From the NCBI GenBank assembly GCA_021782295.1, contig JAJXVC010000119.1, positions 1-6,005 of the forward strand: a DNA stretch of 6,005 bases, written 5' to 3'. The first letter of the stretch is position 1. Every line of letters begins with the position of its first letter. Shown piece by piece: positions 6,005 to 6,005 of this stretch. Source of the DNA: a bacterium (GTDB lineage: Bacteria > Eremiobacterota > Eremiobacteria > Baltobacterales > Baltobacteraceae). The position numbers and the translations under genes are program-made. The notes under the pieces were generated by a model, which had not been told where the DNA came from, made no database searches, and saw nothing but the letters and a program-made list of their open reading frames with translations.

Positions 6005-6005
6005 G

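Noticed and set aside
1..6005. Promoter, terminator, tRNA, CRISPR or mobile element in the window
   Set aside because: Genes overlap throughout, and the only gap is the 33 bases before nagZ. I saw no convincing promoter boxes, stem plus T-run terminators, RNA genes or transposon ends.

Overview
The window is a dense, single-direction block of genes on the minus strand of a GC-rich bacterial genome. It looks like a nearly complete peptidoglycan (murein) sugar-recycling operon. Reading in the direction of transcription, from high to low coordinates, the genes are: a small secreted beta-rich protein (5705-6004), a two-domain GH3 beta-N-acetylglucosaminidase NagZ (4190-5671), a beta-lactamase-fold serine hydrolase resembling the Bacillus muramyl-L-alanine amidase AmiE (3160-4197), anhydro-N-acetylmuramic acid kinase AnmK (2009-3163), a BadF/MurK-type N-acetylhexosamine kinase (1116-2012), MurNAc-6-phosphate etherase MurQ (241-1119), and the N-terminus of an exported DUF4127 protein that runs off the window (1-244).

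Gene order follows the order of the chemical steps. NagZ would remove GlcNAc from (anhydro)muropeptides and the serine amidase would remove the stem peptide. AnmK would convert anhydroMurNAc to MurNAc-6-P, the second kinase would phosphorylate ordinary MurNAc and/or GlcNAc, and MurQ would remove D-lactate to give GlcNAc-6-P. The two kinases suggest that both lytic-transglycosylase products (anhydro ends) and muramidase products (reducing ends) are recovered. No importer, carboxypeptidase, NagA or regulator is visible.

From nagZ downwards every gene overlaps the next. The overlap is 4 bases (ATGA or GTGA) at four junctions and about 8 bases at nagZ/serine hydrolase. The only gap is 33 bases, in front of nagZ. 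All six visible stop codons are TGA. No promoter or terminator is visible, so the transcript probably starts beyond the right edge and continues past the left edge.

Points deserving attention are: nagZ has no ATG, GTG or TTG start that would include its essential N-terminal motif, and appears to start at CTG behind a strong ribosome binding site; murK contains an in-frame T TTA AAC slippery heptamer after which the -1 frame is open straight into murQ; a DUF4127 gene is translationally coupled to the recycling genes; and the palindrome CGATCG is far more frequent than expected.

The organism cannot be fixed from the sequence. The GC-rich composition and the apparently cytosolic NagZ, amidase and AnmK suggest a diderm bacterium that imports muropeptides. 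A lineage such as Eremiobacterota is a low-confidence guess.
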